A DNA stretch of 52,675 nt, taken from NCBI GenBank assembly GCA_020630195.1, contig JAHDBV010000024.1:1-52675 (forward strand). The letters run 5' to 3'. Below are positions 34,096-41,806 of the stretch, piece after piece (the stretch's first letter is position 1; every line of letters starts with the position of its first letter). The translations under genes were made by a program, and so were the position numbers. The stretch comes from Acidimicrobiales bacterium. GTDB lineage: Bacteria; Actinomycetota; Acidimicrobiia; Acidimicrobiales; SZUA-35. The notes under the pieces were generated by a model, which saw only the letters and a list, made by a program, of their open reading frames with translations, ran no database searches and had not been told where the DNA came from.

Positions 34096-34629
34096 TCATC
34101 CGGCGGTGGATCCCGACGGTGGTGCGGGTGCGTCGTCGGGGATGTCCCCGGCGGCGGCCCGCACCGGTGCCAGTGCGGACTCCACGGCCCGATGGCCCAG
34201 AGCGTCGAGGCCGGCCACCCCGAAGTCGACGGCGCCGAGCGCCCGGGCGGCGTCGTCGACCACCTCGCGGCCGCGGTTCGTGATGGCGGCGAGCCGGGTG
34301 CGGCCGTCGGTCGGGTGCGCCGTCCGGGCGACGAGCCCGTCGCGCTCGAGCCGGTCGATGGTGTTCGTCACGCTCGCGGCGTGCACCTGGAGCCGCTCAC
34401 CGATCTTGCCCATGGGCAGGGCGCCCGAGCGGGACGAGTGCAGGAGGGCGAGTGCTTCGAACCGGGAGAAGTTCAGGTCGAACGGGCGCAGGGTGCGGTC
34501 GATCTCGGCCAGCAGGAGCTGGTGCGCGCGGGTGATCGAGGTGGCGGCGGCCATCGCATCGGCGGCCGGCCAGCCGTGGCGATCCCAGTTCCGGCGGGCT
34601 TCGAGGATGGGGTCCGTCGAGAGCGGCAT
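34096..34629 (-). CDS. MarR-family transcriptional regulator
   Basis: A 177-residue regulator. The winged-helix core is clear: FSRFEALALLHSSRSGALPM, then GERLQVHAASVTNTIDRLERDGLV (recognition helix) and the wing ARTAHPTDGRTRLAAITNRG. It starts at ATG 34629, divergent from the acyl-CoA mutase genes across 56 bp that contain an inverted repeat (34639-34656). It most likely represses the mutase operon and itself in response to a metabolite such as an acyl-CoA or acid, by analogy with other divergent MarR pairs. Confidence 0.87.
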   Translation of the reverse strand: MPLSTDPILEARRNWDRHGWPAADAMAAATSITRAHQLLLAEIDRTLRPFDLNFSRFEALALLHSSRSGALPMGKIGERLQVHAASVTNTIDRLERDGLVARTAHPTDGRTRLAAITNRGREVVDDAARALGAVDFGVAGLDALGHRAVESALAPVRAAAGDIPDDAPAPPSGSTAG

Positions 34630-34633
34630 GGAC

Positions 34634-34656
34634 TAGAGTCAAGCACAACTCCTTGA
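34634..34656 (+). promoter_or_regulatory. Mutase promoter -10 (TAGAGT) with adjoining MarR-type inverted repeat
   Basis: TAGAGT (34634-34639) is a candidate -10 for the mutase operon, with a leader of about 45 nt that includes GGAG before the ATG at 34686. The inverted repeat TCAAG-N8-CTTGA (34639-34656) overlaps its last base and covers the likely transcription start. That is a suitable operator position for the adjacent MarR regulator. Confidence 0.45.
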
Positions 34657-34685
34657 ACGTCCAACTGTTTCCAGCCGGAGCTCCC

Positions 34686-36347
34686 ATGACCGATTCGACT
34701 TCCGCCCCCGACCCACGGACCGACGAACAGGCGCGTGCGGCCTGGGAGGCCGCGTTCGCCGCCACGCCGGAACGTGACGTGGACTTCGAGACCATGTCGG
34801 GTGTGCCAGTGGATCCGCTCTACGGCGACGGTCCGTACCCGGGCCAGTACCCGTTCACTCGGGGCGTCTATCCGTCCATGTACCGCTCCCGTTTGTGGAC
34901 GATGCGGATGTTCGCCGGGTTCGGCACCGCGGAGGACACCAACGCTCGCTTCAAGGAGTTGCTGCGAGCCGGTGGCACCGGCCTGTCGACCGCGTTCGAC
35001 ATGCCGACGCTGATGGGACGTGACTCGGATTCGGAGTGGGCCGAGGGTGAGGTCGGGCGAGCGGGCGTCGCCATCGACACCCTCGCCGACATGGAGGACC
35101 TCTTCGCCGACATCGACCTCGGCGGCGTGTCCACCTCGATGACGATCAACGGGCCGGCGGCGATCGTCATGGCGATGTACGTCGCCGTCGCCGAGAACTC
35201 CGGCATCGAGCGCTCCCGCCTCGCCGGCACGATCCAGAACGACATCTTCAAGGAGTATCAGGCGCAGAAGGAGTACATCTATCCCCCGCGCCCGTCGGTG
35301 CGCCTCGTCACCGACATGATGCGGTTCTGCTCCGCCGAGATGCCGAAATGGCACCCCGTGTCGATCTCCGGCTACCACATCCGCGAGGCCGGCTCGACGG
35401 CGGCACAGGAGCTGGCCTTCACCCTCGCCAACGGCTTCGCCTACGTCGAGGCGGCGATGGCCGCCGGGCTCGACGTCGACGACTTCGCCCCGCGCCTCTC
35501 GTTCTTCTTCAACTCCCACCTCGACTTCTTCGAGGAGATCGGCAAGTTCCGGGCGGCCCGCCGCATCTGGGCCCGGTGGATGAAGGAGCGGTACGGAGCG
35601 AAGAACGAGAAGTCGATGCTCTGCCGGTTCCACACCCAGACCGCCGGGGTGTCGCTCACCGCCCAGCAGTCCGAGAACAACATCGCCCGTGTCGCCATCC
35701 AGGCACTCGCCGGTGCGCTCGGTGGCACGCAGAGCCTCCACACCGACGCCTACGACGAGGCACTGGCGCTGCCCACCGAGGAGTCGGCCCGCATCGCACT
35801 CCGCACGCAGCAGATCGTGGCCCACGAAACGGGCGTCACGAACGTGATCGACCCGCTCGGTGGTGCCCCCTTCGTCGAGTGGATGACCGACGAGATGGAA
35901 CGTCAGGCCGAGGCGATCTTCGCCCACCTGGACGAACTCGGGAACGGCTCGATCCTCGAGGGGGTCTACGCCGGGATCGACAACAACTACTTCACCGGCG
36001 AGATCGCGGATGCCGCCTATGCCTTCGAGCGCAAGGTCAACGCCGGACGGCGGATCATCGTCGGGGTGAACGAGTTCACCGAAGGCGACGACGGCGACCC
36101 GAACCTGCTCCGCATCTCACACGAGGTCGAGGAGTACCAACGCAAGCGCCTCGCCACGGTCAAGCAGGACCGGGACTCGGATGCCGTGGCGGCTGCACTC
36201 GCCCGGGTGTCCGCCGACGCGGCCGACCCGACCGTCAACATGATGCCGAGCCTCATCGACGCGGTGAAGGTGATGGCGACCGAGGAGGAGATCGTGATGG
36301 CGATGGAATCGGTGTTCGGCACCTACGTGGAAACGGCGATCGTCTGA
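34686..36347 (+). CDS. icmA: Acyl-CoA mutase large subunit, isobutyryl-CoA mutase type
   Basis: A 553-residue catalytic subunit of the methylmalonyl-CoA mutase family without its own B12 domain. Family phrases include GTIQNDIFKEYQAQKEYIYP and ISGYHIREAGSTAAQELAF. Substrate-specificity positions, aligned by hand to Propionibacterium MutB, are F76 (Tyr89 in MutB), Q194 (Arg207 in MutB) and A103 (Asp in 2-hydroxyisobutyryl-CoA mutase). The Phe/Gln/Ala set is that of isobutyryl-CoA mutase, which interconverts isobutyryl-CoA and n-butyryl-CoA. The start is ATG 34686 with GGAG upstream. The B12 subunit follows with a 1-base overlap. No G-protein chaperone gene (MeaB/MeaI type) is in the window. Confidence 0.82.
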   Translation: MTDSTSAPDPRTDEQARAAWEAAFAATPERDVDFETMSGVPVDPLYGDGPYPGQYPFTRGVYPSMYRSRLWTMRMFAGFGTAEDTNARFKELLRAGGTGLSTAFDMPTLMGRDSDSEWAEGEVGRAGVAIDTLADMEDLFADIDLGGVSTSMTINGPAAIVMAMYVAVAENSGIERSRLAGTIQNDIFKEYQAQKEYIYPPRPSVRLVTDMMRFCSAEMPKWHPVSISGYHIREAGSTAAQELAFTLANGFAYVEAAMAAGLDVDDFAPRLSFFFNSHLDFFEEIGKFRAARRIWARWMKERYGAKNEKSMLCRFHTQTAGVSLTAQQSENNIARVAIQALAGALGGTQSLHTDAYDEALALPTEESARIALRTQQIVAHETGVTNVIDPLGGAPFVEWMTDEMERQAEAIFAHLDELGNGSILEGVYAGIDNNYFTGEIADAAYAFERKVNAGRRIIVGVNEFTEGDDGDPNLLRISHEVEEYQRKRLATVKQDRDSDAVAAALARVSADAADPTVNMMPSLIDAVKVMATEEEIVMAMESVFGTYVETAIV

Positions 36348-36772
36348 TGGCCGACGAGATGTTGCCTCTAGCCGGTGACGAGACCGAGGCGCCGATGCGG
36401 ATCGTGCTGGCCAAGCTCGGTCTCGACGGGCACGACCGTGGCCTCAAGGTGGTCGCTCGCATGCTGCGAGACGCCGGAGCCGAGGTCATCTACCTCGGGC
36501 TCCGCCAGACGACGGCCACCATCGTCGCCGCCGCCGAGCAGGAGGACGCCGACGCGATCGGGCTCTCCATGCACAACGCGGGACACCTGACCCTGGCGCC
36601 GAAGATGGTGCAGGCGGTCGCCGACGCCGGCCTCGACGTGCCCGTCATCGTCGGCGGGATCATCCCGGACGACGACGTCGAGGTCCTCCGCAACGCCGGG
36701 GTCGCCGCGGTGCTCGGTCCGGGTTCCTCCGCCGACGACGTCGTCGCGGCGGTGCGCGCCTCCGCCGGTTGA
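36347..36772 (+). CDS. icmB: B12-binding small subunit of the acyl-CoA mutase
   Basis: A 141-residue cobalamin-binding protein. The DxHxxG loop is D27-H29-G32 (GLDGHDRGLKVVARML), in which the His replaces dimethylbenzimidazole as lower cobalt ligand. The later GG of VIVGGIIPDDD is present. The middle SxL motif reads SMH (IGLSMHNAGHL), where the family usually has Leu. The start overlaps the large-subunit stop as TGATG, so the two are made in a coupled way, as expected for a split mutase. An internal ATG (residue 17) is a weaker start choice. Confidence 0.85.
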   Translation: MADEMLPLAGDETEAPMRIVLAKLGLDGHDRGLKVVARMLRDAGAEVIYLGLRQTTATIVAAAEQEDADAIGLSMHNAGHLTLAPKMVQAVADAGLDVPVIVGGIIPDDDVEVLRNAGVAAVLGPGSSADDVVAAVRASAG

Positions 36773-36816
36773 GCCAAGCACCACTCCGATCACCCCAGGT
36801 TGATGTCGGGAATGTG

Positions 36817-36838
36817 AACGCTCCTTTGTCGGAGCGTT
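36817..36838. other. 8-bp perfect hairpin downstream of the mutase operon
   Basis: AACGCTCC (36817-36824) pairs with GGAGCGTT (36831-36838) around TTTGTC. No T-run follows. It may be a weak terminator or 3'-end stabiliser for the mutase message, or an operator for the next gene, whose -10 is 30 bp away. Confidence 0.4.
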
Positions 36839-36867
36839 GCTCCGCCGATGTGGAACGAATGAGGCGT

Positions 36868-36873
36868 TACGTT
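36868..36873 (+). promoter_or_regulatory. TACGTT -10 element, leaderless start
   Basis: TACGTT is followed by six bases (CCCGAC) and the GTG at 36880. No ribosome-binding site lies between. Confidence 0.55.
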
Positions 36874-36879
36874 CCCGAC

Positions 36880-37398
36880 GTGAGTGGTTCGACAACCGAG
36901 AAGAGCAGCGTGGCGAAGCTCGAGGATCGCCTCCACCAGTGGCGGAGCGGTCGCTCGGATCTGCGGATCCGTGAGGGTGGCATCGGTGTGGTGGGCATGG
37001 TCTTCTACCTGGCCCTGATCGCCGGCCTCGGTCTCGTCCAGGTCTCGTTCTGGACGACGCTGCCCGTCGTGCTCGCCGTCGTCGTCGGCGTGGCCCTGGT
37101 GTGGCGCCCCGCCCGGACGATCCGATTCGATGGCCGGAGCATCGCCGTGGCCACGCTGCCCGGCGGGTACGGCCCGGCGGTGAACTTCTCGTCGCTCAAG
37201 GAGGTCGAGGTCGAGGAGCGTCGACGTCGGGTGCTTCCCGATCGTCGGGATCTCGTGCTCCGTGGCCCACGAGCCGTGATCCGACTCCGGGTCGACGACA
37301 TGGCCGACATCAATCTCGATGCGCTGTGTGCGGTCGTCGCCGATGGCTTCGGCGTGCGTGCCGCCGCCGCGTTGACCGACGGGGTCGGCGCCCGCTGA
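36880..37398 (+). CDS. Small membrane protein, PH-like domain (unknown function)
   Basis: A 172-residue protein. Two hydrophobic helices (GIGVVGMVFYLALIAGLGLV and LPVVLAVVVGVALVW) are followed by a strand-rich domain, ARTIRFDGRSIAVATLPGG, then DLVLRGPRAVIRLRVDD. This resembles membrane-anchored bacterial PH-domain proteins, but I cannot name the family. The GTG at 36880 is chosen because a TACGTT element lies exactly six nt upstream. Upstream in-frame sequence would add a tail with no start signals. It is convergent with the amidohydrolase gene. Confidence 0.6.
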   Translation: MSGSTTEKSSVAKLEDRLHQWRSGRSDLRIREGGIGVVGMVFYLALIAGLGLVQVSFWTTLPVVLAVVVGVALVWRPARTIRFDGRSIAVATLPGGYGPAVNFSSLKEVEVEERRRRVLPDRRDLVLRGPRAVIRLRVDDMADINLDALCAVVADGFGVRAAAALTDGVGAR

Positions 37399-37408
37399 GC
37401 CGCGCCCG

Positions 37409-38608
37409 TCAGCGGGCGAGGGCCATGGCGGCGTACAGCGCCACCCCGTGGTGCAGCTTCGACTCGCTGATCCGCATCAGGTTGGAGTGGTTCGGTGCCG
37501 CATCGGCCAAGGGGATGTCGTCGGGAGCGACGCCGAGGAACGCCATCGAGCCCGGGACCCTGTTGAGCACGTAGCTCCAGTCCTCCGCGCCCATGACGGC
37601 CTCGGGCATCTCGGTCACGCCGTCGTCGCCGAACAGCGTGCGGGCGACACCGACCGACGCCGCGGCCTCCTCGGCGTCGTTCACGGTCACGGGATAGCCC
37701 TGGTCGATCGTGCACGAGCAGGTGCAGCCGTGGGCGGCGGCCGTGCCCTCGGCGACACGGGTCACCCCGCTGTGGATCTTGCTCCGGGTGCGTTCGTCGA
37801 GTGTCCGGATCGTGCCTTCCATGAAGGCGTGGGGCGGGATCACGTTGTTCGTCGTGCCGGCCTCGATGTGGGCGACGGTCACGACACCCGCACGAGCGGC
37901 GGGGACCTCCCGGCTCACCAGCGTCGAGAATCCGCCGACCATCGCGGCCGCAGCCGGAATCGGATCGATCGTGTCGTGGGGCATCGAGGCGTGGCCACCG
38001 GCGCCGTGCACGGTGATCTGGAACTTGTCGGCACTCGCCATGAGCGGCCCGCCCTTGGTGAAGACCTTGCCGTTGGGCAGGTTCGACAACACGTGGATGG
38101 CGAACGCCCGATCGACGCCATCACACACCCCCTCGTCGATCATGTACCGGGCGCCGTGGTAGCCCTCCTCCCCCGGCTGGAACATGAAACGGATCTTCCC
38201 CTCGAACTCCGAGGTGTGATCGGCGAGCAGTCGGGCCGCGCTGACCAGCATCGAGACATGTGCGTCGTGGCCGCAGGCGTGCATCCGGTTCTCGTGCTTC
38301 GACTGGAACGGGGAGACGAAGTCCTCGGTCATCGGCAGCGCGTCCATGTCACCACGGAGCAGGACCGTGGGGCCGGGGCGGCCGCTGTCGAGCTCCGCCA
38401 CCACCGAGGTGGTCGATTCGCCGAGGGTGATGTCGAGACCGAGCCCGGTGAGCCCGTCGAGGATCTTCGCCTGGGTCTCGGGCAACTCGAGCCCGAGTTC
38501 CGGTTCGGCGTGGATCGCCCGGCGCAACTCGACGGTCCCGTCGTCGAGCGACTGGGCGGCCGAGAGGAGGTCGGGCGTGGCGGTGGGGTCGAACTCGACG
38601 ACGGTCAT
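37409..38608 (-). CDS. M20-family amidohydrolase / aminoacylase
   Basis: A 399-residue zinc-dependent hydrolase of the M20D type (hippurate hydrolase / IAA-amino acid hydrolase-like). Metal and catalytic segments are GDMDALPM, HACGHDAHVSML, PGEEGYHGARYMIDEG, HVLSNLPNGKV and, near the end, MGAEDWSYVL. Length is typical. It would cleave an N-acyl or amide bond of an amino acid conjugate in the cytosol. It is the last gene of a reverse-strand run behind a hotdog-like protein and a nitroreductase. A TAGGGT element six nt before its ATG could also drive it alone as a leaderless message. Confidence 0.87.
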   Translation of the reverse strand: MTVVEFDPTATPDLLSAAQSLDDGTVELRRAIHAEPELGLELPETQAKILDGLTGLGLDITLGESTTSVVAELDSGRPGPTVLLRGDMDALPMTEDFVSPFQSKHENRMHACGHDAHVSMLVSAARLLADHTSEFEGKIRFMFQPGEEGYHGARYMIDEGVCDGVDRAFAIHVLSNLPNGKVFTKGGPLMASADKFQITVHGAGGHASMPHDTIDPIPAAAAMVGGFSTLVSREVPAARAGVVTVAHIEAGTTNNVIPPHAFMEGTIRTLDERTRSKIHSGVTRVAEGTAAAHGCTCSCTIDQGYPVTVNDAEEAAASVGVARTLFGDDGVTEMPEAVMGAEDWSYVLNRVPGSMAFLGVAPDDIPLADAAPNHSNLMRISESKLHHGVALYAAMALAR

Positions 38609-38614
38609 GGCGTG

Positions 38615-38620
38615 ACCCTA
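38615..38620 (-). promoter_or_regulatory. TAGGGT -10 element overlapping the upstream stop codon
   Basis: TAGGGT includes the TAG stop of the upstream gene (38618-38620) and is followed by six bases (CACGCC) and the ATG at 38608. The nine-base gap holds no ribosome-binding site, so an internal leaderless promoter is plausible. Confidence 0.5.
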
Positions 38621-39541
38621 TGCGTCGCCGTCGGGCGGCGCCGAATAGCCCGGGTAGGAGTCCTTGAACACACCGGAGTGCAGGAGCATCTCGGCGATGG
38701 CCCGTCCGGAGGACGCCTCGGTCAACGTCGAGCGGGTCCAGTACGACTCCACCCGACGCGACTGGGACAACCCGACGATCTCCCGCTCGACGAGGTACTC
38801 GGTGTCGGCGAAGAGCGGCCCGTCGAGCATCGTGACCTCGAGATCGAGGAAGAGGCCGAGTGATGGCTGCCGGATGGGCCATCGATCGCCGATCTTGTTG
38901 GTCAGCACACTGACCATCTCCATGGGGACGAACGGCGCGCCGAACGGATGCTCGCTCCCGCCGTACCAGGCACTGGGCTCGGTGATCTTCGCGAGCTTCG
39001 CCGCGAGCGAAAAGGGGTAGAGGGCCCCGTTGTCGGTGTCGAGGTCCATCGACGTCGGACGGGCGCCGTCGGAGCGCATGCCCTCGTGGAGCTGGTCGAC
39101 GATCTGGAGCGCACCGGCCGGTCGACGGGCGGCGAGGCGCTCGTCGAGCGCGGAGGGGCGGGCGCCCCGCACCGACATCGATCCGCTGAGCACCGGTGCA
39201 CCGTCGTCCCGGGTGGCGGCGATCTCGGCCCGGTCGCCGTCGAAGGTGGCCTCCGCCGTGACGCCCTGGCCCTCGACGACCATCGTCGTGAAGTGGGCCG
39301 AGATGCACCCGGTTCGGAACCACTCGTCGCCCCAGCGGGCGTGGGCGAGGGGGTCGAACTGGGAGAAGTGGGTCGGACCCTCGATCGGCGCCCCCGCCAA
39401 CCCGAGGGCGGCGGCGTTGGCCTCGTCGTGGACCGACAGGTGGTCGTCGTAGGTCTGGGTGGCGAGCATCTGCGCCGGATGGCGCAACGGGCCGGTCCAG
39501 TGATCGCCGTCTCGGACGATCTCGGTGTCGAACGGGTTCAT
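38618..39541 (-). CDS. Hypothetical protein, possibly double-hotdog (MaoC-like) fold
   Basis: A 307-residue soluble protein. The start at 39541 is fixed by an ATGA overlap with the nitroreductase stop and GGAG six nt upstream. The segment LAGAPIEGPTHFSQFDPLAH and the following RTGCISAHFTTMVVEGQGV have the flavour of MaoC/hotdog thioesterase-dehydratase proteins. A second half (FVPMEMVSVLTNKIGD onwards) has similar strand spacing. No catalytic motif could be assigned with certainty. The operon with a nitroreductase and an M20 amidohydrolase suggests catabolism of an acyl or amide compound. Confidence 0.55.
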   Translation of the reverse strand: MNPFDTEIVRDGDHWTGPLRHPAQMLATQTYDDHLSVHDEANAAALGLAGAPIEGPTHFSQFDPLAHARWGDEWFRTGCISAHFTTMVVEGQGVTAEATFDGDRAEIAATRDDGAPVLSGSMSVRGARPSALDERLAARRPAGALQIVDQLHEGMRSDGARPTSMDLDTDNGALYPFSLAAKLAKITEPSAWYGGSEHPFGAPFVPMEMVSVLTNKIGDRWPIRQPSLGLFLDLEVTMLDGPLFADTEYLVEREIVGLSQSRRVESYWTRSTLTEASSGRAIAEMLLHSGVFKDSYPGYSAPPDGDA

Positions 39542-40194
39542 GCGACGCTCCATTCACCGTCGAAGTGGTCACGGCCGGCGAGCACCGACGGTGGCTGCCG
39601 CCGGATCGGGCCGTGCCCCTTCCCCACGGGACGACCGATCGGGACCATGGCGGGCACACCCCAGCCGTCCGGCACGCCGAGGAGCTGGCGCACCTCGGGC
39701 TCGCGGCGGCAGTGGAGCGTGGTGAGTGTGCAGCCGAGGCCCTCACGGACGCAGGCCAACATCGCGTTCTGCACCGCCGGGTACACCGACCCGCCGCCGA
39801 CGAGCGAGACGTGGTCGGCATCGTGGTCGGTCACGGCCATCCGGGACGGGTCGGCGCAGAACATCAGGATCGCCGGCGCCTCGTGCAGGTGATCGGCGAG
39901 ATGGTCGCCGGCGAGCTTCGTGCGGTACCAGCGCTGGTACTCCTCACCCTCGAGTCCGGAGATGCGGTCGAGGAAGCGCTCGGCGTACACCGACCACTCG
40001 GGTGCGTAGAGCGCCTGGAGACCGGCCTTCACCTCGGGGTCGGTGACGACGACGACCCGCCACGGCTGCTGGTTGCCGCCGGTCGGGGCCCAGGCCGCGG
40101 CCTGGAGCACCCGATCGATCACCTCGTCGGGGATCGGATCGGGCCGGAGACGCCGAACGGCGCGGAGGGTGCTCATGGCTTCGTCGAGCTGCAT
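39538..40194 (-). CDS. Nitroreductase-family FMN flavoprotein
   Basis: A 218-residue FMN-dependent oxidoreductase. The FMN-binding opening reads STLRAVRRLRPDPIPDEVI, then AAAWAPTGGNQQPWRVVVV. The region GSVYPAVQNAMLACVREGLG matches the dimer/FMN helix, and VPAMVPIGRPVGK is the usual C-terminal strand. It would use NAD(P)H to reduce nitro, quinone or enone groups, or act as a dehydrogenase; the substrate is unknown. It starts at ATG 40194, only 23 bp from the divergent crotonase start, with TAGACC six nt upstream and no ribosome-binding site. Confidence 0.87.
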   Translation of the reverse strand: MQLDEAMSTLRAVRRLRPDPIPDEVIDRVLQAAAWAPTGGNQQPWRVVVVTDPEVKAGLQALYAPEWSVYAERFLDRISGLEGEEYQRWYRTKLAGDHLADHLHEAPAILMFCADPSRMAVTDHDADHVSLVGGGSVYPAVQNAMLACVREGLGCTLTTLHCRREPEVRQLLGVPDGWGVPAMVPIGRPVGKGHGPIRRQPPSVLAGRDHFDGEWSVA

Positions 40195-40200
40195 GGCAAC

Positions 40201-40210
40201 GGTCTAGCGT
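40201..40210. promoter_or_regulatory. Overlapping divergent -10 elements in a 23-bp intergenic region
   Basis: On the forward strand TAGCGT (40205-40210) is followed by seven bases and the ATG at 40218. On the reverse strand TAGACC (40206-40201) is followed by six bases and the ATG at 40194. The hexamers share a central two-base core, so both genes appear to be leaderless and to compete for polymerase. Confidence 0.55.
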
Positions 40211-40217
40211 CCCGGCC

Positions 40218-40931
40218 ATGTCTGATGCAGTTGTGCGCTCGATCGACGACGGTGTGATGGTTCTGCGGATCGATGACGGCAAGGCCAATGTCGTGTCGTT
40301 CGAACTGGTCGAGGCGGTCACGGCCGCACTCGACGCCGCAGCGGCCGACGACGAGGTGCGGGCCATCGCGATCCTCGGTCGGGATGGCACGTTCTCGGGC
40401 GGGTTCGATCTCGGGGTGATGCGCTCGGGCGACGCGGAGGCCATGAGTCGGCTCGTGGCCGATGGCGGTGAGCTGATCCGAGCGATGTTCGCCGCCCCGG
40501 TGCCGATCGTCATCGGCGCGAATGGTCACGCCCTCGCCGCCGGAGCGCTGCTGCTGCTCGCCGCCGACGTCCGCATCGGTGCGGATGGCCCGTTCCGGGT
40601 CGGACTCCCCGAAGTGGCGATCGGCATGGGTCTGCCTCGTTGGGCGCACCGGATCTGTGAGGCACGCCTCTCCCGACGCCACGGCCTGCGCGCCGTGTCG
40701 ACCGGTCGGATCACCGACCCGTCGACCGCCGTCGATGTCGGCTTCCTCGATGAGGTCGTCGCGTCCGAGGACGTGGAGGCTCGCACGCTCGAGGTCGCGG
40801 CCGAACTCGCCGCCACCGTGCATCCGGGCGCCTACCGCTCGATCGTCCGGCTCGGCCGGGGTGAGGTGCTCGACGCCATGGCCGAGGCCATCGCGCTGGA
40901 GCGTGAGATCGGCCCGGGCGCCCCCGCCTGA
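40218..40931 (+). CDS. Enoyl-CoA hydratase/isomerase family protein
   Basis: A 237-residue crotonase-fold protein, slightly short. The oxyanion-hole segments are TFSGGFDLGVM and NGHALAAGALLLLAAD. The Glu164-type residue is present in GLPEVAIGMGLP, but the Glu144 position is Leu. A single catalytic acid is more usual in isomerases or other crotonases than in hydratases. It is the first of three forward crotonase genes (gaps of 76 and 28 bp), divergent from the nitroreductase operon. Substrate unknown. Confidence 0.82.
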   Translation: MSDAVVRSIDDGVMVLRIDDGKANVVSFELVEAVTAALDAAAADDEVRAIAILGRDGTFSGGFDLGVMRSGDAEAMSRLVADGGELIRAMFAAPVPIVIGANGHALAAGALLLLAADVRIGADGPFRVGLPEVAIGMGLPRWAHRICEARLSRRHGLRAVSTGRITDPSTAVDVGFLDEVVASEDVEARTLEVAAELAATVHPGAYRSIVRLGRGEVLDAMAEAIALEREIGPGAPA

Positions 40932-41007
40932 TCCGCCCGGCGGCACGCGCCCGGCCGGTGCGTGAGAGGTTCGCCTCGCTCCCCCGCCGTCGGCCATGCT
41001 GTCGGCC

Positions 41008-41778
41008 ATGAGTGAGAGCGAAACGACCGAAGCCGCCGTCCTGACCGAGCGTCGTGGGCGGGTGTTGCTGATCACCCTCAACCGCCCGGAGGCGATGAAC
41101 GCCATCAACGGTGCGCTCTCGTCGGGCCTCGTCGCCGCGATCGAGGAGCTCGACTCCGATCCCACGCTGACTGCCGCCGTGCTCACCGGCAACGGCAAGG
41201 GCTTCTGCTCGGGCATGGACCTGAAGGCCTTCGCCCGGGGTGAGGACATCGGCCCGATGATGGCGTTCATCCGGAACGGCGCGAAGAAGCCCCTGCTCGG
41301 CGCCATCGAGGGCTTCGCCCTCGCCGGCGGTCTCGAGCTCGCACTGACCTGTGACCTGCTGGTGGCGTCCGAGGGCGCGAAGTTCGGGATCCCCGAGGTG
41401 AAGGTCGGATTGTTCGCCGCCGGTGGCGGTCTGCTCCGCCTCCCGAGTCGGGTGGGCCATGGCAAGGCCATGCAGATGGCCCTCACCGGCGATCCCATCT
41501 CGACCGACGAGGCACTCGGCCACGGCCTCATCTGCGAGGTGACCGAGCGCGGCGGTGCCGTGGACGCGGCGCTCGCCCTCGCCGAGCGGATCGCCCAGAA
41601 CGCGCCCCTCGCCCTGTCGGCGTCGAAGCAGCTCATCAACGCCACCCAGGGGGCGACCGACGACGAGTTCTACGAGCTCCAGAACCCGCACATGGGCACC
41701 GTGTTCGCGTCGAACGACTCGAAGGAAGGCCCGAAGGCGTTCGCCGAGAAGCGCGCGCCGGAGTGGACCGGATCGTGA
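41008..41778 (+). CDS. Enoyl-CoA hydratase
   Basis: A 256-residue crotonase with both catalytic glutamates in place, in AGGLELALTCDLLVAS (Glu144-type) and FGIPEVKVGLFAAGGG (Glu164-type). It is the best candidate for a true 2-enoyl-CoA hydratase in the window. Oxyanion hole: FCSGMDLKAFARG. The ATG at 41008 is preferred over 40996; CATGCT seven nt upstream could be its -10. Its role would be the second step of fatty-acid or branched-chain acyl-CoA beta-oxidation. The neighbouring crotonases on both sides lack one or both glutamates. Confidence 0.86.
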   Translation: MSESETTEAAVLTERRGRVLLITLNRPEAMNAINGALSSGLVAAIEELDSDPTLTAAVLTGNGKGFCSGMDLKAFARGEDIGPMMAFIRNGAKKPLLGAIEGFALAGGLELALTCDLLVASEGAKFGIPEVKVGLFAAGGGLLRLPSRVGHGKAMQMALTGDPISTDEALGHGLICEVTERGGAVDAALALAERIAQNAPLALSASKQLINATQGATDDEFYELQNPHMGTVFASNDSKEGPKAFAEKRAPEWTGS

Positions 41779-41806
41779 CCTCCCACGGCGGTCATCGGGG
41801 TGTCCG

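Noticed and set aside
34686..36772. Methylmalonyl-CoA mutase or 2-hydroxyisobutyryl-CoA mutase as the name for the B12 mutase
   Set aside because: The specificity positions are Phe and Gln, not Tyr and Arg, and Ala rather than Asp at the third position, so isobutyryl-CoA mutase fits better.
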